This document shows, one piece after another, positions 63,853 to 64,000 of a stretch of DNA of 64,000 nucleotides (position 1 is its first letter; each line of letters opens with the position of its first letter). The stretch is taken from contig NZ_CP195121.1 of NCBI RefSeq assembly GCF_052057775.1, positions 248,001-312,000 of the forward strand, in the 5' to 3' direction. This DNA is from Methanococcoides sp052057775 (GTDB lineage Archaea; Halobacteriota; Methanosarcinia; Methanosarcinales; Methanosarcinaceae). Position numbers and translations under genes: made by a program. Under the pieces are notes generated by a model. That model was not told the DNA's origin. It worked only from the letters and a program-made list of their open reading frames with translations, and made no database searches.

Positions 63853-64000
63853 GCAAGAGCCTTTGTATCAAATGTAAGGGGAAAGGACTTTGCGGGCGAC
63901 CATTATGTCCGATCCTTGAAAAGTTCAGGTCGACCGAGAGTACAACAGCCTCCCTGTCTAAAGACGGTTCTATTTTTGGCGCATCGCCCCCTGCTGTTTT
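63849..64000 (+). CDS. Nre-type DNA repair protein (N-terminus; gene continues)
   Basis: The frame from TTG 63849 is open to the window end. The start MSKSLCIKCKGKGLCGRPLCPIL carries the CxxCKG...CG...C pattern of archaeal Nre proteins, which act in DNA repair with PCNA. The TTG overlaps the stop of the HTH gene as TTGA, with GAGG upstream. The rest lies beyond the edge. Confidence 0.75.
   Translation, partial: MSKSLCIKCKGKGLCGRPLCPILEKFRSTESTTASLSKDGSIFGASPPAV

Overview
This window is a piece of a methylotrophic methanogen chromosome, order Methanosarcinales. The evidence is a complete pyrrolysine (Pyl) cassette (tRNA-Pyl, pylS, pylB, pylC, pylD) followed by a methylcobamide:CoM methyltransferase closest to MtbA. 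Archaeal housekeeping genes agree: PAN, MBF1, Sec61-beta, SRP19, S8e, aIF1, RadB, DUF356 and the ycaO-tfuA pair of methyl-CoM reductase thioamidation. The two tandem S-layer domains are of the Methanosarcinaceae type. A Methanolobus- or Methanococcoides-like genus is my inference, not shown by the sequence.

Layout. 1-2.5 kb: sulfonate/nitrate-type ABC transporter (permease cut by the window edge) and a divergent HTH regulator. 2.7-8.6 kb: large S-layer-like protein, thiL, DUF4349 lipoprotein. 8.7-12.1 kb: anaerobic ribonucleotide reductase set nrdH-nrdD-nrdG. 12.5-23 kb: information-processing and housekeeping genes (radB, trmI, HD hydrolase, mtnA, Sec61-beta, SRP19, glmM, DUF99, PAN, MBF1, proC, DUF356), then tRNA-His and thi4. 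24.3-28.8 kb: a receiver gene carrying an in-frame UAG, a hybrid histidine kinase, an AMA-like AAA ATPase with a proteasome-docking C-terminus, and an unknown gene with a second in-frame UAG. 28.9-34.3 kb: RNase Z, S8e, Lrp/AsnC regulator, aminotransferase, small regulator, ArcS-like domain protein, KaiC-like ATPase. 34.5-41.8 kb: cobamide lower-loop assembly (cobD-cbiB-cobZ-cobS-cobY) plus a second diverged cobD-cobY pair. 42-47.7 kb: the pyl cassette and mtbA. 48-52 kb: NifX-like / two MinD-ferredoxin ATPases / DUF1847 / MBL / NifX-like cluster of unknown function. 52-56 kb: MBL-rhodanese protein, MgtC-DUF4010 membrane protein, NudC, DtxR-type regulator. 56-64 kb: tfuA-ycaO, a 51-residue protein, a cysteine desulfurase, a histidine-kinase remnant, purL, DUF192, aIF1, an HTH regulator and the start of an Nre gene.

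How they work together. Pyl is the UAG-encoded residue of methylamine methyltransferases. Those enzymes pass methyl groups to corrinoid proteins, MtbA moves the methyl to CoM, and methyl-CoM reductase, whose thioglycine needs YcaO-TfuA, releases methane. Cobamide assembly, Pyl synthesis, MtbA and YcaO-TfuA therefore serve one pathway. No methylamine methyltransferase gene (mtmB, mtbB, mttB) lies in the window.

The most interesting signal is UAG itself. Of 65 protein genes whose 3' end is visible, I read 64 ending in UAA or UGA and only one, pylB, in UAG. Two other genes run through an in-frame UAG into a convincing continuation. A nine-codon leader reading frame ending in UAG sits four bases before the pylS start codon. 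Together these suggest that UAG is largely a sense codon here and that the pyl operon may sense its own product through UAG at two places.
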